DNA of 49,937 nucleotides, from assembly GCA_001464215.1 (NCBI GenBank), contig LNEZ01000012.1:1-49937 (forward strand). The letters are read 5' to 3'. A model generated the notes under the pieces. It searched no databases and was not told where the DNA came from. It was given only the letters and a program-made list of their open reading frames with translations. Both the position numbers and the translations under genes were made by a program. Below are positions 34,823 to 42,427 of the stretch, one piece after another; the first letter of the stretch is position 1; each line of letters starts with the position of its first letter. This stretch comes from Rhizobiales bacterium Ga0077548 (GTDB taxonomy: Bacteria > Pseudomonadota > Alphaproteobacteria > Rhizobiales > Xanthobacteraceae).

Positions 34823-35050
34823 GTGCTGATAGGGTTTCTGGTGGGGGAACCGAGCAGTTTAAGTATGGATTTGCTTATCAAAGCCGAGGCTGCTCTGCTG
34901 AATAATGCTGCGAGCGTTCAATTGGAAGCTTTGGCGACGATCGACTCCTCGACGGGCCCAATGCACGACCAGATAGTTCCATTCTTCATTAGCGTCTGCG
35001 AATTTCGGCTGAAAGCGCGTTTTGAAATAAAGCAAAAGGAAGCTAGGTGA
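34823..35050 (+). CDS. Small protein translationally coupled to a histidine kinase
   Basis: A short acidic-helical protein of 75 residues if the GTG at 34823 is used, or 61 from the ATG at 34865. I do not recognise it. Its TGA overlaps the GTG start of the kinase gene (GTGA), which supports that it is translated. It has no NepR, receiver or phosphotransfer motif I can see. It could be a partner of the kinase, but this is only context. Confidence 0.45.
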   Translation: MLIGFLVGEPSSLSMDLLIKAEAALLNNAASVQLEALATIDSSTGPMHDQIVPFFISVCEFRLKARFEIKQKEAR

Positions 35051-36444
35051 CCGAAAATACTAAGTGGGATGTGATTGCGAAGCGTGTCTTACGCATCTCG
35101 CGAGAGACGATGGATATCCGCGCTGCTCGCGAATTGCGTGAACTGGCGGGAGATTTAGAGAAAGATTCAAAGTCGCGTTTAGTTAAAAGCCAAAGCATTT
35201 CCGGGCGCTCAGCTGAAGAAATAAAAGTTCCCTCAGGTTCGGAAACGCCGGTTGTTGAAGAAGCCCCTAAGAACCTGTCGTCCGCTGATCCAACGCATCG
35301 TTCTTTACGGCTACGTATCCGCCAACAAGAGATTCTCGCCGAGCTTGGAGTGCTGGCGCTGCAAGGCGCATCGTTTGAGAAACTGCTCGACCAAACAGCG
35401 CTTCTCGTTGCAGAGGGTCTAGAAGCCGACTTCAGTAAAGTGCTGCAATATCTTCCGAAAGAGAACCGTCTTTTGGTGCGTGCCGGAGTGGGTTGGGATC
35501 AAGGTGTCGTAGGAAATACCACTATCGGTGCCGATCTTGCATCGCCCGCCGGTTTTGCTCTCCACACTCACAAGCCAGTTATTTCCAACCATCTTGAGAA
35601 TGAACAGCGCTTTCGGACGCCTGAGCTTTTGCTTGAGCACGGCATCCGTCGGGCTATGAATGTTATTTTACAAGGAGATGGATCGCCTTTTGGGGTTCTC
35701 GAAGTAGATAGCCGCTCCGAGGGGGAATTTTCGGAACATGACCTGTCCTTTCTACAAGGCGCCGCGAATATTCTTGGGATGGCAATTGAACGCGAACGAT
35801 ACGAGAGCCATTTGCAGGCAGCCCTTGAGACACAGCAAATATTGCTCGCGGAGATCAATCATCGGGTCAAAAATAGCCTCCAGGTAGTCTCCAGTATGTT
35901 ACAATTGCAAGCCAGCGCGGCAGAAGACAAAAATTTACGCGCTCGATTAGAAGAAGCCTCAAATCGTGTGGCGACTGTTGGCCGCGCTTACGACCGGCTC
36001 GCTTATGATGGCCAATACAAAAACATCGACTTGGGAACTTATCTTCGTGAAGTAGTGAATGATCTTGCGGCGTCGAATAGAGGTGCCAAGTTGCAATTCG
36101 AGGAATCTGACAAAATCTCAATTGCTTCAGATCATGCAATCCCACTCGCACTAATTGTAAATGAGCTTGTTACAAATGCAGTTAAGTATGCATACCCTGA
36201 GAATAAAGACGGCGTTGTATGGATACGACTCGCAAAGAATAGCGATGCCAACATTCTTGTTTCCGTGCGTGACGAGGGTATTGGTCTGCCTAAAGATTTC
36301 TTTGTCGCCAAAAGCAGGCGGCTTGGCGCGCGGCTTGTAAAAGCGCTTGCATCTCAATTGAAGGCGGAATTGACGAATACATCCAGAGGAAAAGGAACTG
36401 AGTTCGAACTCGTTATTCCAATCCAGTTAGAAAACATCGAGTGA
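35047..36444 (+). CDS. GAF-sensor histidine kinase, HisKA_2/HWE class
   Basis: A 465-residue soluble kinase. A charged N-terminus (1-90) leads to a GAF domain (about 95-250: FEKLLDQTALLVAEGLEADFSKVLQYLP ... GVLEVDSRSEGEFSEHDLSFLQGAANILGMAIER). The phosphoacceptor His272 lies in AEINHRVKNSLQVVSSMLQLQ, the HisKA_2 signature. The ATPase has IVNELVTNAVKYAYPE (N box) and VRDEGIGLP (G box). No membrane segment or receiver domain. Kinases of this class feed the PhyR-EcfG general stress pathway in alphaproteobacteria (family knowledge). Base composition is more AT-rich than the core genes. GTG start coupled to the upstream small gene. Confidence 0.9.
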   Translation: MTENTKWDVIAKRVLRISRETMDIRAARELRELAGDLEKDSKSRLVKSQSISGRSAEEIKVPSGSETPVVEEAPKNLSSADPTHRSLRLRIRQQEILAELGVLALQGASFEKLLDQTALLVAEGLEADFSKVLQYLPKENRLLVRAGVGWDQGVVGNTTIGADLASPAGFALHTHKPVISNHLENEQRFRTPELLLEHGIRRAMNVILQGDGSPFGVLEVDSRSEGEFSEHDLSFLQGAANILGMAIERERYESHLQAALETQQILLAEINHRVKNSLQVVSSMLQLQASAAEDKNLRARLEEASNRVATVGRAYDRLAYDGQYKNIDLGTYLREVVNDLAASNRGAKLQFEESDKISIASDHAIPLALIVNELVTNAVKYAYPENKDGVVWIRLAKNSDANILVSVRDEGIGLPKDFFVAKSRRLGARLVKALASQLKAELTNTSRGKGTEFELVIPIQLENIE

Positions 36445-36852
36445 AAATTATTATATTTTGACTGCAGATCTGAACAAACAGCCGAACTTAAGACATCGCA
36501 TTTCAGTTTAATGGATTCTTACGGTCAGCGTTTTTTGTTTTCTAGGGGACTGATTGCCTTTGTGGCGGACAACCACCTGACACGGTGAAAACACCTCGCA
36601 TTGATCACAAACAAAAAGAATTCAAATAATTAGTCTGGCCGTCGCGATATTCGGTTTCGCGACCGAATAAACGCAGAGCGTTGTGACAATATGCACTGCG
36701 TGGATTCATCATTTTAGCCCCCGTGCCCAATATCCTTACGTCTCGACGCACGGCAAGTCTGAATTTGCAGCTTCTTAGACTTCTGCTCATTCTGCTAAAT
36801 TAACGTTTCGGCATCTCACGCAGACTCGAACAGCACACTGCCATTTCCTTTC
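36445..36852. other. AT-rich gap after the kinase, no supported gene
   Basis: About 400 bases with no frame that has both a ribosome site and plausible protein. A minus-strand frame at 36605-36790 has unusual composition and no ribosome site. T-rich TTTTTTGTTTTCTAGG near 36530 could end the kinase transcript. Confidence 0.5.
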
Positions 36853-36877
36853 CGAACCATCAGCGTAGTTAAGCGTT
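36853..36877 (+). promoter_or_regulatory. EcfG-like promoter with one mismatch
   Basis: CGAAC (36853-36857), 16 bases, then CGTT (36874-36877). Consensus for the general stress sigma factor is GGAAC-N16/17-CGTT; only the first base differs. It lies 23 bases before the ATG of the small disordered protein at 36900. Confidence 0.45.
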
Positions 36878-36899
36878 GAACCCAAATCGGTAGGAACCC

Positions 36900-37070
36900 A
36901 TGCCAAAACAACCCAAATCTCAAAAGGTCAATGAACGCGAAACAGGTAATTGGTCGGGAAGGCAGGACAAGAATCATCGACCTGGCAACGAAAACGATGA
37001 GCAAGCAGGACAGCGCGAATACACAGAGCCGGGTCCGGGAGACAACAATCCTTCGGATAAGGCTGGCTAG
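36900..37070 (+). CDS. Small disordered hydrophilic protein
   Basis: A 56-residue protein, almost free of hydrophobic residues and rich in Asn, Gln, Glu, Lys, Gly and Pro (MPKQPKSQKVNERETGNW at the start, GPGDNNPSDKAG at the end). TAGGAA sits seven bases before the ATG and an EcfG-like promoter 23 bases upstream. Such hydrophilin-like proteins protect cells in drying or osmotic stress; that role is inferred. The longer hydrophobic frame on the opposite strand (36816-37109) is taken to be its mirror image. Confidence 0.6.
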   Translation: MPKQPKSQKVNERETGNWSGRQDKNHRPGNENDEQAGQREYTEPGPGDNNPSDKAG

Positions 37071-37255
37071 CAACGCGAATGATAAAGCGAGAGACGGCTT
37101 TCCCCGCATTCAATACATTCGTATTTTGTCGAGATCACCTTGGTATCGGTATCAAGAAATTTGTTGACCGCACGGAAGCGATTACAGCCGCAGAAGCATC
37201 TGGCTTCGCGAACCACAATTTTTTCATTGTCAGGCTGTCGAGTGTTTTCGCTCAT
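37067..37255 (-). CDS. Small Cys-rich (zinc-ribbon-like) protein
   Basis: A 62-residue hydrophilic protein with two paired Cys knuckles, ARCFCGCNRFR and YECIECGES, spaced about 25 residues apart, a likely zinc site. No family recognised. The ribosome site (GTGAG) is weak and the gene runs convergent to the disordered-protein gene, overlapping its end by four bases. Cys spacing is the main support. Confidence 0.45.
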   Translation of the reverse strand: MSENTRQPDNEKIVVREARCFCGCNRFRAVNKFLDTDTKVISTKYECIECGESRLSLYHSRC

Positions 37256-37317
37256 GGCAAAAACTCACGTCTCGAACGGAGGCAGGCTGGTCACCCGCCT
37301 CCGTCCTGCTTGGTCAC

Positions 37318-37767
37318 CTAGGCAGCTTTTTGGTGAGTAAGCTTGTTCTCGTTGGATGCGATCTGAATGCGACGAGGTTTCATCGCCTCAGGGATTTCGC
37401 GCTCCAGCTTGATCTTCAAGAGCCCGTTTTCAAACCTCGCATCTTTGACTTCGACGTACTCCGCAAGGTTAAAGATTCGCCGGAACGAGCGGGTCGCGAT
37501 CCCCTGATAGAGATATTCGGCGCTGGCCTGTTCGTTCTTCGTCGCTTCTACCGTGAGCACATTCTGCTCAGCAGTAATATTTACGTCAGCGGAAGAAAAG
37601 CCCGCAAGCGCAAGCGTGATTTCGTATTGGTTTTCGCCCGTGCGCTGGATGTTGTAGGGCGGATAGTTCTCGCCCGAGGTCCAGGCGTTCGACTGGTCAA
37701 GCAGATCGAACAGGCGGTCGAAGCCAACGGTGGAACGCCAGAGCGGTGTTGGATCGAAGTTTCTCAT
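37318..37767 (-). CDS. Small heat-shock protein, Hsp20/IbpA class A
   Basis: A 149-residue chaperone. The N-terminal MRNFDPTPLWRSTVGFDRLFDLLD is the hallmark of rhizobial class A (IbpA-like) sHsps. The alpha-crystallin domain runs about 38-130 (YNIQRTGENQYEITLALAGFSSADVNITAEQNVLTVEATK ... FENGLLKIKLEREIPE), followed by the short C-terminal tail PRRIQIAS containing the I-x-I motif. Start at ATG 37767, six bases after AGAGGA. The upstream in-frame extension is the translated ROSE leader and is rejected. Confidence 0.93.
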   Translation of the reverse strand: MRNFDPTPLWRSTVGFDRLFDLLDQSNAWTSGENYPPYNIQRTGENQYEITLALAGFSSADVNITAEQNVLTVEATKNEQASAEYLYQGIATRSFRRIFNLAEYVEVKDARFENGLLKIKLEREIPEAMKPRRIQIASNENKLTHQKAA

Positions 37768-37870
37768 TTCCATATCCTCTTTGAAGCAACATGGGACGCC
37801 TTTCGGCGCGTTAACCGAGCCTGATAGGCCTCGGCGGAAAAGAGCTAGTCGGCCCTTTTTCCCTTTCAAG
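37768..37870 (-). promoter_or_regulatory. ROSE-type RNA thermometer in the hsp20 leader
   Basis: The leader folds into stacked hairpins: a stem CCGAG/CTCGG within 37815-37834, a short CGCC-TTTC-GGCG stem at 37797-37808, and a 3'-terminal element in which TTGCTTC (37783-37789) faces the AGAGGA ribosome site (37774-37779). The U-U/C-G-C-U sequence opposite the Shine-Dalgarno is the ROSE signature of rhizobial small heat-shock genes. At low temperature the ribosome site would be masked. Confidence 0.8.
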
Positions 37871-37962
37871 TCCCCGCGCTAAAAAAATTGGGGGCCTGGA
37901 AACCCGATTTCGATTTTTAGTTATGGCGAAGGAATGGAAAGTAGGAAGTTGAGGAGGCAACC

Positions 37963-38058
37963 ATGAGTTTTACTGATTTTATGCCTGCAACCGCTACGCT
38001 AACGGCGACACGGGCAATGATCGCGTATTTCCATGACGTGGGAGGGCTCCTCCTATGA
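37963..38058 (+). CDS. Leader-sized small protein (31 residues)
   Basis: A 31-codon frame beginning MSFTDFMPATATLTATRAM and ending in Leu-Leu-Leu, with a textbook AGGAGG five bases before the ATG. Its TGA overlaps the ATG of the next gene. It may be a coupling leader or a true microprotein; function unknown. Confidence 0.5.
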   Translation: MSFTDFMPATATLTATRAMIAYFHDVGGLLL

Positions 38059-38270
38059 GCCTTCATACCTACGATACGCGCACCCTACTTTTCATAGGGC
38101 GGCTCTATCATCACCCCGATGAAATAGTCCGCGACCCCAAAATTTCGGTGAAACATAAAAGAGCTCTGCTGTCCGATTGGGCTTCCGACCGCAATGCTGT
38201 GGTGTCGAAACCGGCCCTACGCCGCCGTGTTGGAGTGATTTGTCGGAAAGAACTTCGACCAAAAAGCTAA
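38055..38270 (+). CDS. Small basic protein of unknown function
   Basis: A 71-residue protein: LFIGRLYHHPDEIVRDPKISVKHKRALLSDWASDRNAVVSKPALRR is a pattern I associate with small proteins in rhizobial stress clusters (helical segment ending in LSDWASD). Translationally coupled to the 31-residue frame upstream (ATGA). No enzymatic motif. Located just upstream of a tRNA-Arg remnant. Confidence 0.65.
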   Translation: MSLHTYDTRTLLFIGRLYHHPDEIVRDPKISVKHKRALLSDWASDRNAVVSKPALRRRVGVICRKELRPKS

Positions 38271-38284
38271 CTCATTGGAACAAT

Positions 38285-38385
38285 TGGCGACCCAGGCAGG
38301 AATCTAAGCTGCGACCAACAGCTTAGAAGTTGTTAGATAAGCCAACAATTACAAAGGCTATTCCGACAAAACTGCACTTCCGGGG
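38285..38385 (-). repeat. tRNA-Arg(UCU) 3' remnant, copy A (decayed)
   Basis: On the minus strand 38285-38329 reads as a tRNA 3' half with anticodon loop CTTCTAA, but the T loop is mutated. It aligns with copy B at 48869-48917 in the same orientation, and the likeness continues past the tRNA part: both run through CAATTA and end in TATTCCG(A/C)CAAAAC about 45 bases on. A TTGTCGGAA box lies 45 bases before each. The shared flanks show this is a repeated integration-type site, not a chance tRNA fragment. Confidence 0.65.
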
Positions 38386-38423
38386 GAATTGTCTTATAGG
38401 CCGAAAATTCAGTTTGTCGGAAT
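38360..38423. repeat. Imperfect inverted repeat with TTGTCGGAAT ends
   Basis: ATTCCGACAAAACTG (38360-38374) and CAGTTTGTCGGAAT (38410-38423) are inverted copies differing by one T, separated by 35 bases. The TTGTCGGAAT core recurs near 48826 and 49779. It could be a small hairpin element or paired recombinase arm sites. Confidence 0.6.
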
Positions 38424-38503
38424 GGCGATTGAGCCGCACCGATACTAACGGCCCGGAGAATGATCGGCCGCCACATCGGACTTCATCCGCTCCAATAGTT
38501 CAA

Positions 38504-38701
38504 TCAGTCTTTGGTGTCTTCATCATCGTCTTCGTCTTCGTCCTCGCCATCAGTCATCTGCTCCTGAAGAGTAACGACAGAGTCGCGAAGCGAGCCGATC
38601 AGCATTGCCATCGACTTCATTTCTTCGCTCGAGCCTGCTTCAAGCTTGCTCAACGCTGCTTCAAATTCCTTGCTTTCGATCGGATTGTCATCGTCGGTCA
38701 T
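38504..38701 (-). CDS. Small acidic protein
   Basis: A 65-residue protein with a helical, Met/Ser-rich core (FEAALSKLEAGSSEEMKSMAMLIGSLRDSVVTLQEQM) and a run of Asp/Glu at the end (GEDEDEDDDEDTKD). AAGGAGAC precedes the ATG at ideal spacing, so it is very likely translated. No known family; possibly a coiled-coil adaptor. Confidence 0.65.
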   Translation of the reverse strand: MTDDDNPIESKEFEAALSKLEAGSSEEMKSMAMLIGSLRDSVVTLQEQMTDGEDEDEDDDEDTKD

Positions 38702-39121
38702 GATTGTCTCCTTGACTTGGCTATGCGCTTGTCTGCGCCAACAACAAGTCGGGATGAAGACGCGAGCACGAGGTGCGCCGGCTCGCTACCTTCTCGTCAC
38801 GTCCCGGCGGTCGCTAGGAGACGCGTCGAATTACCGAGCTAATATGAAAGGCTCGACGGCCGGGAGAGTTCCGACGGAGCCGCTGCCCCACCCTCATTTT
38901 CCTAGCCGGCAACAGCACTCGCGAGAAGCTTTTTACTGACCGTAGACAGATCTGTGCGAACCGTTTTTATCTCGGTTTTCTGTCCTTAATATGCGATAGT
39001 GTTCTTCGCCACGCACGTTGATCCGGCTAATATAACGACATTCAAGCAGCCGGTTGTGAGCACTTTTATACATAAAGACTGCCGCGAATGGCTTAGTCTG
39101 CCCAAGGGGCAAGGAGCCGGA
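38702..39121. other. Promoter-containing gap between divergent genes
   Basis: Divergent space between the acidic protein and the Crp/Fnr gene. I see no supported gene in it. A minus-strand GGAAC at 38866-38870 has no good -10 partner. The Crp/Fnr ribosome site AAGGAG lies at its right end. Confidence 0.5.
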
Positions 39122-39868
39122 ATGCGTAAACGGAGCAAGACTCCTTCGAAACGGAAAACTATTCTTAAAAAGTTGACCGCCACATCAAAACTGCCAAGTT
39201 TTGAAAAATTTGATCCAACTGAATTTCTCGAAACCGCCGCCAAGGGCCGCTCGCTGACCACGCATGCGAAGCGCGAAGTTCTCTTCACGCAAGGCGACGC
39301 CGCAGATTCGGTTTTCTACATCAAAAAAGGCAAGGTCAAAGTCACCGTCGTCTCGAGGCACGGCAAGGAAGCTGTCGTTGCACTGCTCGGTATTGATGAA
39401 TTTCTGGGCGAAGGCTGCCTGATTGGACAGCCTAAACGGCTTGCGACCGCGACTGCTATGACCGAATGCCAGACCATGCGCGTCGAAAAGGCGGAAATAC
39501 TGCGCGTTCTGCAGAACGAACCAACGTTTTCGCAGATGTTTATCGCGCATATTCTCGCGCGGAACGCTCGAGTTGAGGAAGATCTGGCCGACCAGCTTTT
39601 CAACTCGACCGAGAAGCGGCTCGCGCGTCTGCTTTTGCTCCTTGCAAACTTCGGCAAGGAAGGCCGCCCGGAGCCGATCATCGCGAAGATCAGTCAGGAA
39701 ACGCTCGCGGAGATGATCGGCACCACGCGCTCGCGCGTCAGTCATTTCATGAATAAGTTCCGTCAGCTTGGCTTCATCGACTATAACGGCCACCTCGAAG
39801 TGCACTCTTCGCTTTTGAGCGTCGTTCTTAGCGACACGCAGCAAAACGTGACGGCGCAACCGCGTTAA
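39122..39868 (+). CDS. Crp/Fnr-family transcription regulator without FeS cysteines
   Basis: A 248-residue regulator. A basic N-terminal tail (RKRSKTPSKRKTILKK) precedes a cyclic-nucleotide-like barrel (about 45-145: GDAADSVFYIKKGKVKVTVVSRHGKEAVVALLGIDEFLGEGCLIG), a long dimer helix, and a C-terminal helix-turn-helix ISQETLAEMIGTTRSRVSHFMNKFRQLGFI. Only two Cys are present, neither in an Fnr-type cluster, so oxygen sensing by an FeS cluster is unlikely. ATG 39122 has AAGGAG at good spacing; the longer frame from 38999 lacks one. Confidence 0.9.
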   Translation: MRKRSKTPSKRKTILKKLTATSKLPSFEKFDPTEFLETAAKGRSLTTHAKREVLFTQGDAADSVFYIKKGKVKVTVVSRHGKEAVVALLGIDEFLGEGCLIGQPKRLATATAMTECQTMRVEKAEILRVLQNEPTFSQMFIAHILARNARVEEDLADQLFNSTEKRLARLLLLLANFGKEGRPEPIIAKISQETLAEMIGTTRSRVSHFMNKFRQLGFIDYNGHLEVHSSLLSVVLSDTQQNVTAQPR

Positions 39869-40077
39869 GCGCGATTTCGTACACGCCGCTGATTCCATTC
39901 GATATTTAAGAGTTCCCGCGGCCAATTCGCAGGGCAGCGATTGTGATCAAAACCGCTCAGTGAGCCCCCCAAAAAACTCTATCCTCACGCCAGACTTGGA
40001 AGAACAGAAAGCCGGAAAAATCGGCGGATCAAGGCTTCGTTCCGGATCGGCGGAGAACGCCCTTCCGCAATCCGGAT

Positions 40078-40119
40078 GTGCCCGCCGGAAGACCCCCACA
40101 TCCCCTGTCCGGCGGGCAC
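40078..40119 (+). promoter_or_regulatory. Perfect 12-bp hairpin upstream of the second kinase
   Basis: GTGCCCGCCGGA (40078-40089) pairs with TCCGGCGGGCAC (40108-40119) around an 18-base C-rich loop. It ends 42 bases before the kinase ATG, inside the leader. It could be an operator, an attenuator or a regulated RNA structure; the C-rich loop could reach purine-rich sequence near the ribosome site. Confidence 0.55.
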
Positions 40120-40161
40120 ACATTCGGTAACCAATCGCCTCACAGGGCGAAGGACAACGTC

Positions 40162-40956
40162 ATGACAATCGCTGAACGCGATACCCGATCGACAATGTCG
40201 TCGCGCGAGATCGACGAGAAAGCCAACAAACGCTCCAACGGGAACCTTTTTTCTCGCGGCAGGTGTGAGCCAAGCCACGCAGACACAAAAGGCGAGTTGC
40301 AGGCAGCACTTTTCCGCGAAGATAAGCTGCTGCACGACAAAGTGAAGCTAGTAGAGCGGCAAAAGCTGCTGACTGAGGAGTTCGAACACCGGCTGGTGAA
40401 CGGCTTGCAAGTCGTCGCGAGCTTGCTGACGCTGCAGAGCCGGAATGCCGGCTCGTCGGAAACCGCAACCCAGCTTAAGGACGCGGCGATCCGCGTTGCC
40501 GCGATCTCGCGCGTCCACCGCCGCCTGCACGTGCTCGACCACGAAGAGAAAGTGGATTTCAGGGTCTATGTCCAAGAACTCTGCGCCGATCTCTCCGCGC
40601 TGCTTCTGCATGACAATCTGAAACGCAGAATTACGGTATCGGGTAAAGACGGCTATCTACCGGTCGCGGCCGCCATTCCGCTCGGGTTCATCGTGAGCGA
40701 ACTTGTGACCAACTCCACGAAATACACCGAAGGCGATATTAGTGTCCGCGTGGGCGACGATGCCGGAGTGCATTTGCTCACGGTCAGCGACGACGGCTTC
40801 GGACTGCCGGATGGCTTCGACCCCGCGCACAGTAAAGGACTCGGCATGAATATCGTGCGCTCGCTGGTGAAGCAGATCAACGGCACCTTGCAGTTCAGCC
40901 CAGGCAAGAACGGCAGGGGTACCAGTGTCACCGTTTCGTTTGCGCCAGTGGCATAA
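40162..40956 (+). CDS. Stand-alone HisKA_2/HWE-type histidine kinase
   Basis: A 264-residue kinase without a recognisable sensor. After about 65 charged residues, His76 lies in EEFEHRLVNGLQVVASLLTLQSR, the HisKA_2-type phosphoacceptor helix. The ATPase holds IVSELVTNSTKYTEGD (N box), VSDDGFGLPDGF (G1) and SKGLGMNIVRSLVKQINGTL (G2). ATG 40162 with AAGGAC upstream. Second kinase of this class in the island; both probably modulate a general-stress response regulator encoded elsewhere. Confidence 0.88.
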   Translation: MTIAERDTRSTMSSREIDEKANKRSNGNLFSRGRCEPSHADTKGELQAALFREDKLLHDKVKLVERQKLLTEEFEHRLVNGLQVVASLLTLQSRNAGSSETATQLKDAAIRVAAISRVHRRLHVLDHEEKVDFRVYVQELCADLSALLLHDNLKRRITVSGKDGYLPVAAAIPLGFIVSELVTNSTKYTEGDISVRVGDDAGVHLLTVSDDGFGLPDGFDPAHSKGLGMNIVRSLVKQINGTLQFSPGKNGRGTSVTVSFAPVA

Positions 40957-40985
40957 AAAACGCGGGAGTTGCCCCCGCGCTTTTT
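40955..40985. terminator. Bidirectional intrinsic terminator
   Basis: CGCGGG (40961-40966) pairs with CCCGCG (40974-40979), flanked by an A6 run on the left and a T5 run on the right. It ends the kinase transcript and the convergent small-gene transcript. Confidence 0.85.
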
Positions 40986-40999
40986 GATCGAACGGATCG

Positions 41000-41230
41000 T
41001 TACTGCTTGACGTTCAATTTCGAGCGTTCGGAGCAGGTGTAGTCCTTGCTGCCAGTGCCCATGTTCTTGATGCCTGCTTCGCAAGCTGCGGCGGTATCGA
41101 ATTTGCAATTCGCATTTGAGGAGTTGACCGAGCAGAATGCCTGCGATCCGGTCACTTTCGATACTTGCGCGGAGGCGCCGCTAACGGTCAGCGCACTTGC
41201 GAGCGCCGCAGCAATAATTAAAAAACGCAT
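41000..41230 (-). CDS. Small secreted protein with an EcfG-type promoter
   Basis: A 76-residue exported protein: signal peptide LIIAAALASALTVSGASA (cleaved near residue 21), then a 55-residue mature part with four Cys (FCSVNSSNANCKF, ACEAGIKNM, YTCSER), likely two disulfides. No family recognised. AGGAG precedes the ATG, and a perfect general-stress promoter lies 35-58 bases upstream. Confidence 0.75.
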   Translation of the reverse strand: MRFLIIAAALASALTVSGASAQVSKVTGSQAFCSVNSSNANCKFDTAAACEAGIKNMGTGSKDYTCSERSKLNVKQ

Positions 41231-41263
41231 TGTGTAGTTCTCCTGACACTAGCCCCGCACGGC

Positions 41264-41288
41264 AACGTGCGGCAGCACCCTGCGTTCC
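41264..41288 (-). promoter_or_regulatory. EcfG-type general stress promoter
   Basis: On the minus strand GGAAC (41288-41284), 16 bases, CGTT (41267-41264), an exact match to the alphaproteobacterial general-stress consensus. It faces the small secreted-protein gene starting at 41230. Confidence 0.75.
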
Positions 41289-41389
41289 ATCTTGGTATGA
41301 ATATTTTCTGTCAATTACTCGCGAAACGAAGTTCTATGCAGACTATTAGTCTTCTTGCGTTGCCATTCGCCGACGCTTTCCATCCGCGT

Positions 41390-41512
41390 CTAATATCCTA
41401 ACGACCCCGCTTGCAAATGACCGATCACGTAAAGAACACCGATACCCAGGAGAACGCCAAATGCGTACCACGCCAACGGAGCTTGTTTTGGCTTTGGAAT
41501 ACGGAATGGCAT
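41390..41512 (-). CDS. 40-residue single-helix membrane microprotein
   Basis: Begins MPFRIPKPKQAPLAWYAFGV, then one membrane helix (LAWYAFGVLLGIGVLYVIGHL) and a short GSLGY tail. A purine-rich GAAGAGAAAAG precedes the ATG. Too short to place in a family; the clean basic-then-helix layout makes it plausible. Confidence 0.45.
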   Translation of the reverse strand: MPFRIPKPKQAPLAWYAFGVLLGIGVLYVIGHLQAGSLGY

Positions 41513-41532
41513 TCTTTTCTCTTCAGGGCCGG

Positions 41533-41763
41533 TTAAATTGCCGGCGTGGGAACTGAACTTATTGCACCGTAGGTTCCTTCAGCGGCGTCGTAGATGGTAA
41601 TTTGAACTACAGGGAATTTCTCTTTTAGTTTTTTTCCGGCCGCTTCTGCTTCTTTTGACGTTTCGTATCGCTGCTTCCACTTGCCATCAACCGACAAAAC
41701 GTAACCATCCGTCGGTCTAACGTTCGCCCGCAGATTTGCTGGGGTCTTCACACTTTCCGTCAT
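41533..41763 (-). CDS. Small protein of unknown function
   Basis: A 76-residue protein, beta-rich with a Lys/Glu helix: GYVLSVDGKWKQRYETSKEAEAAGKKLKEKFPVVQITIYDAAEGTYGAI. The layout resembles small SPOR- or DUF2188-like folds, but I cannot assign one. CGGAGT lies six bases before ATG 41763; the longer frame is not needed. Confidence 0.6.
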   Translation of the reverse strand: MTESVKTPANLRANVRPTDGYVLSVDGKWKQRYETSKEAEAAGKKLKEKFPVVQITIYDAAEGTYGAISSVPTPAI

Positions 41764-41849
41764 TACTAACTCCGTATTTTTCTCACAAGAATGCCAAAAA
41801 TCACGCAAAAAAACACTCCATCCAATCGGACGAAATAGGATTTGACGCG

Positions 41850-42113
41850 CTAGAAGTTCGCTGCCGTAAGATTGAAAGGCCCATTACCTTTGCGCGAATA
41901 CGCTTTCGAGGCAGCCCGGTAGATCAGAACGCGATTAGCATCGAATATATTCAGTAAACTTGCTTCATCGTATTGCACGATCATTCGGATTTTCATCAAC
42001 GCATCCACGGGTACCGAGAACGCTTTCTCCATAACGCCGTCATATCCCCAAAAGAAAACTACTTTTCGAAGCGCGTCGTAGCTCCGGCTTTGGTTAGGAA
42101 AGTTGAGTGCCAC
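41850..42113 (-). CDS. DUF1488-family small protein
   Basis: An 87-residue protein beginning MALNFPNQSRSYDALRKVVFFWGYDGVMEKAFSV, a strong match to DUF1488, a family of small proteins common in rhizobia and without known function. GTG start at 42113 with GGAG ten bases upstream. Confidence 0.75.
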   Translation of the reverse strand: MALNFPNQSRSYDALRKVVFFWGYDGVMEKAFSVPVDALMKIRMIVQYDEASLLNIFDANRVLIYRAASKAYSRKGNGPFNLTAANF

Positions 42114-42427
42114 TGGGTGAATGCTCCAAGTCCATATCTGTATATAGGTATTGGCGACGAGAACTGTCGGAAATGAACAGCAAATCTAATGATTCATGCG
42201 AATGAGCCGTATTGAACAGATTGCCGCCTTAGTAGCGTGCTACGACGGACACACTCGCAATATGCTTGAACGTCATCAGGTTAGCATTTCGCTGATCTCG
42301 ACGATCATTTCTAAAAAAATCGCTGATTGTTAGCGCTCGCGGGGGCGAAGCTGTCCGCGATCTTTCTTGCTATCGCGTTGCCGTGCAGCGTTGTAGCGCG
42401 GTTTGCCAATACCATGAGGCCAGCAAT
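42114..42427. other. Gap before the mannose cluster
   Basis: Holds the DUF1488 gene's promoter region and the leader of the mannose cluster. A 45-codon plus-strand frame from 42196 to 42333 (starting MRMSRIEQIAALVACYDGH) lacks a ribosome site and is only a possibility. No GGAAC-type promoter seen. Confidence 0.4.

Noticed and set aside
34823..35050. NepR anti-sigma factor next to the kinase
   Set aside because: The residues do not fit the NepR pattern; no PhyR or EcfG gene is beside it.
36816..37109. 97-codon hydrophobic minus-strand frame
   Set aside because: No ribosome site; it is the mirror of the hydrophilic 56-residue protein that has both ribosome site and promoter.
42196..42333. 45-codon frame before the mannose cluster
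   Set aside because: No ribosome site and no recognisable features; kept only as a remark in the gap entry.
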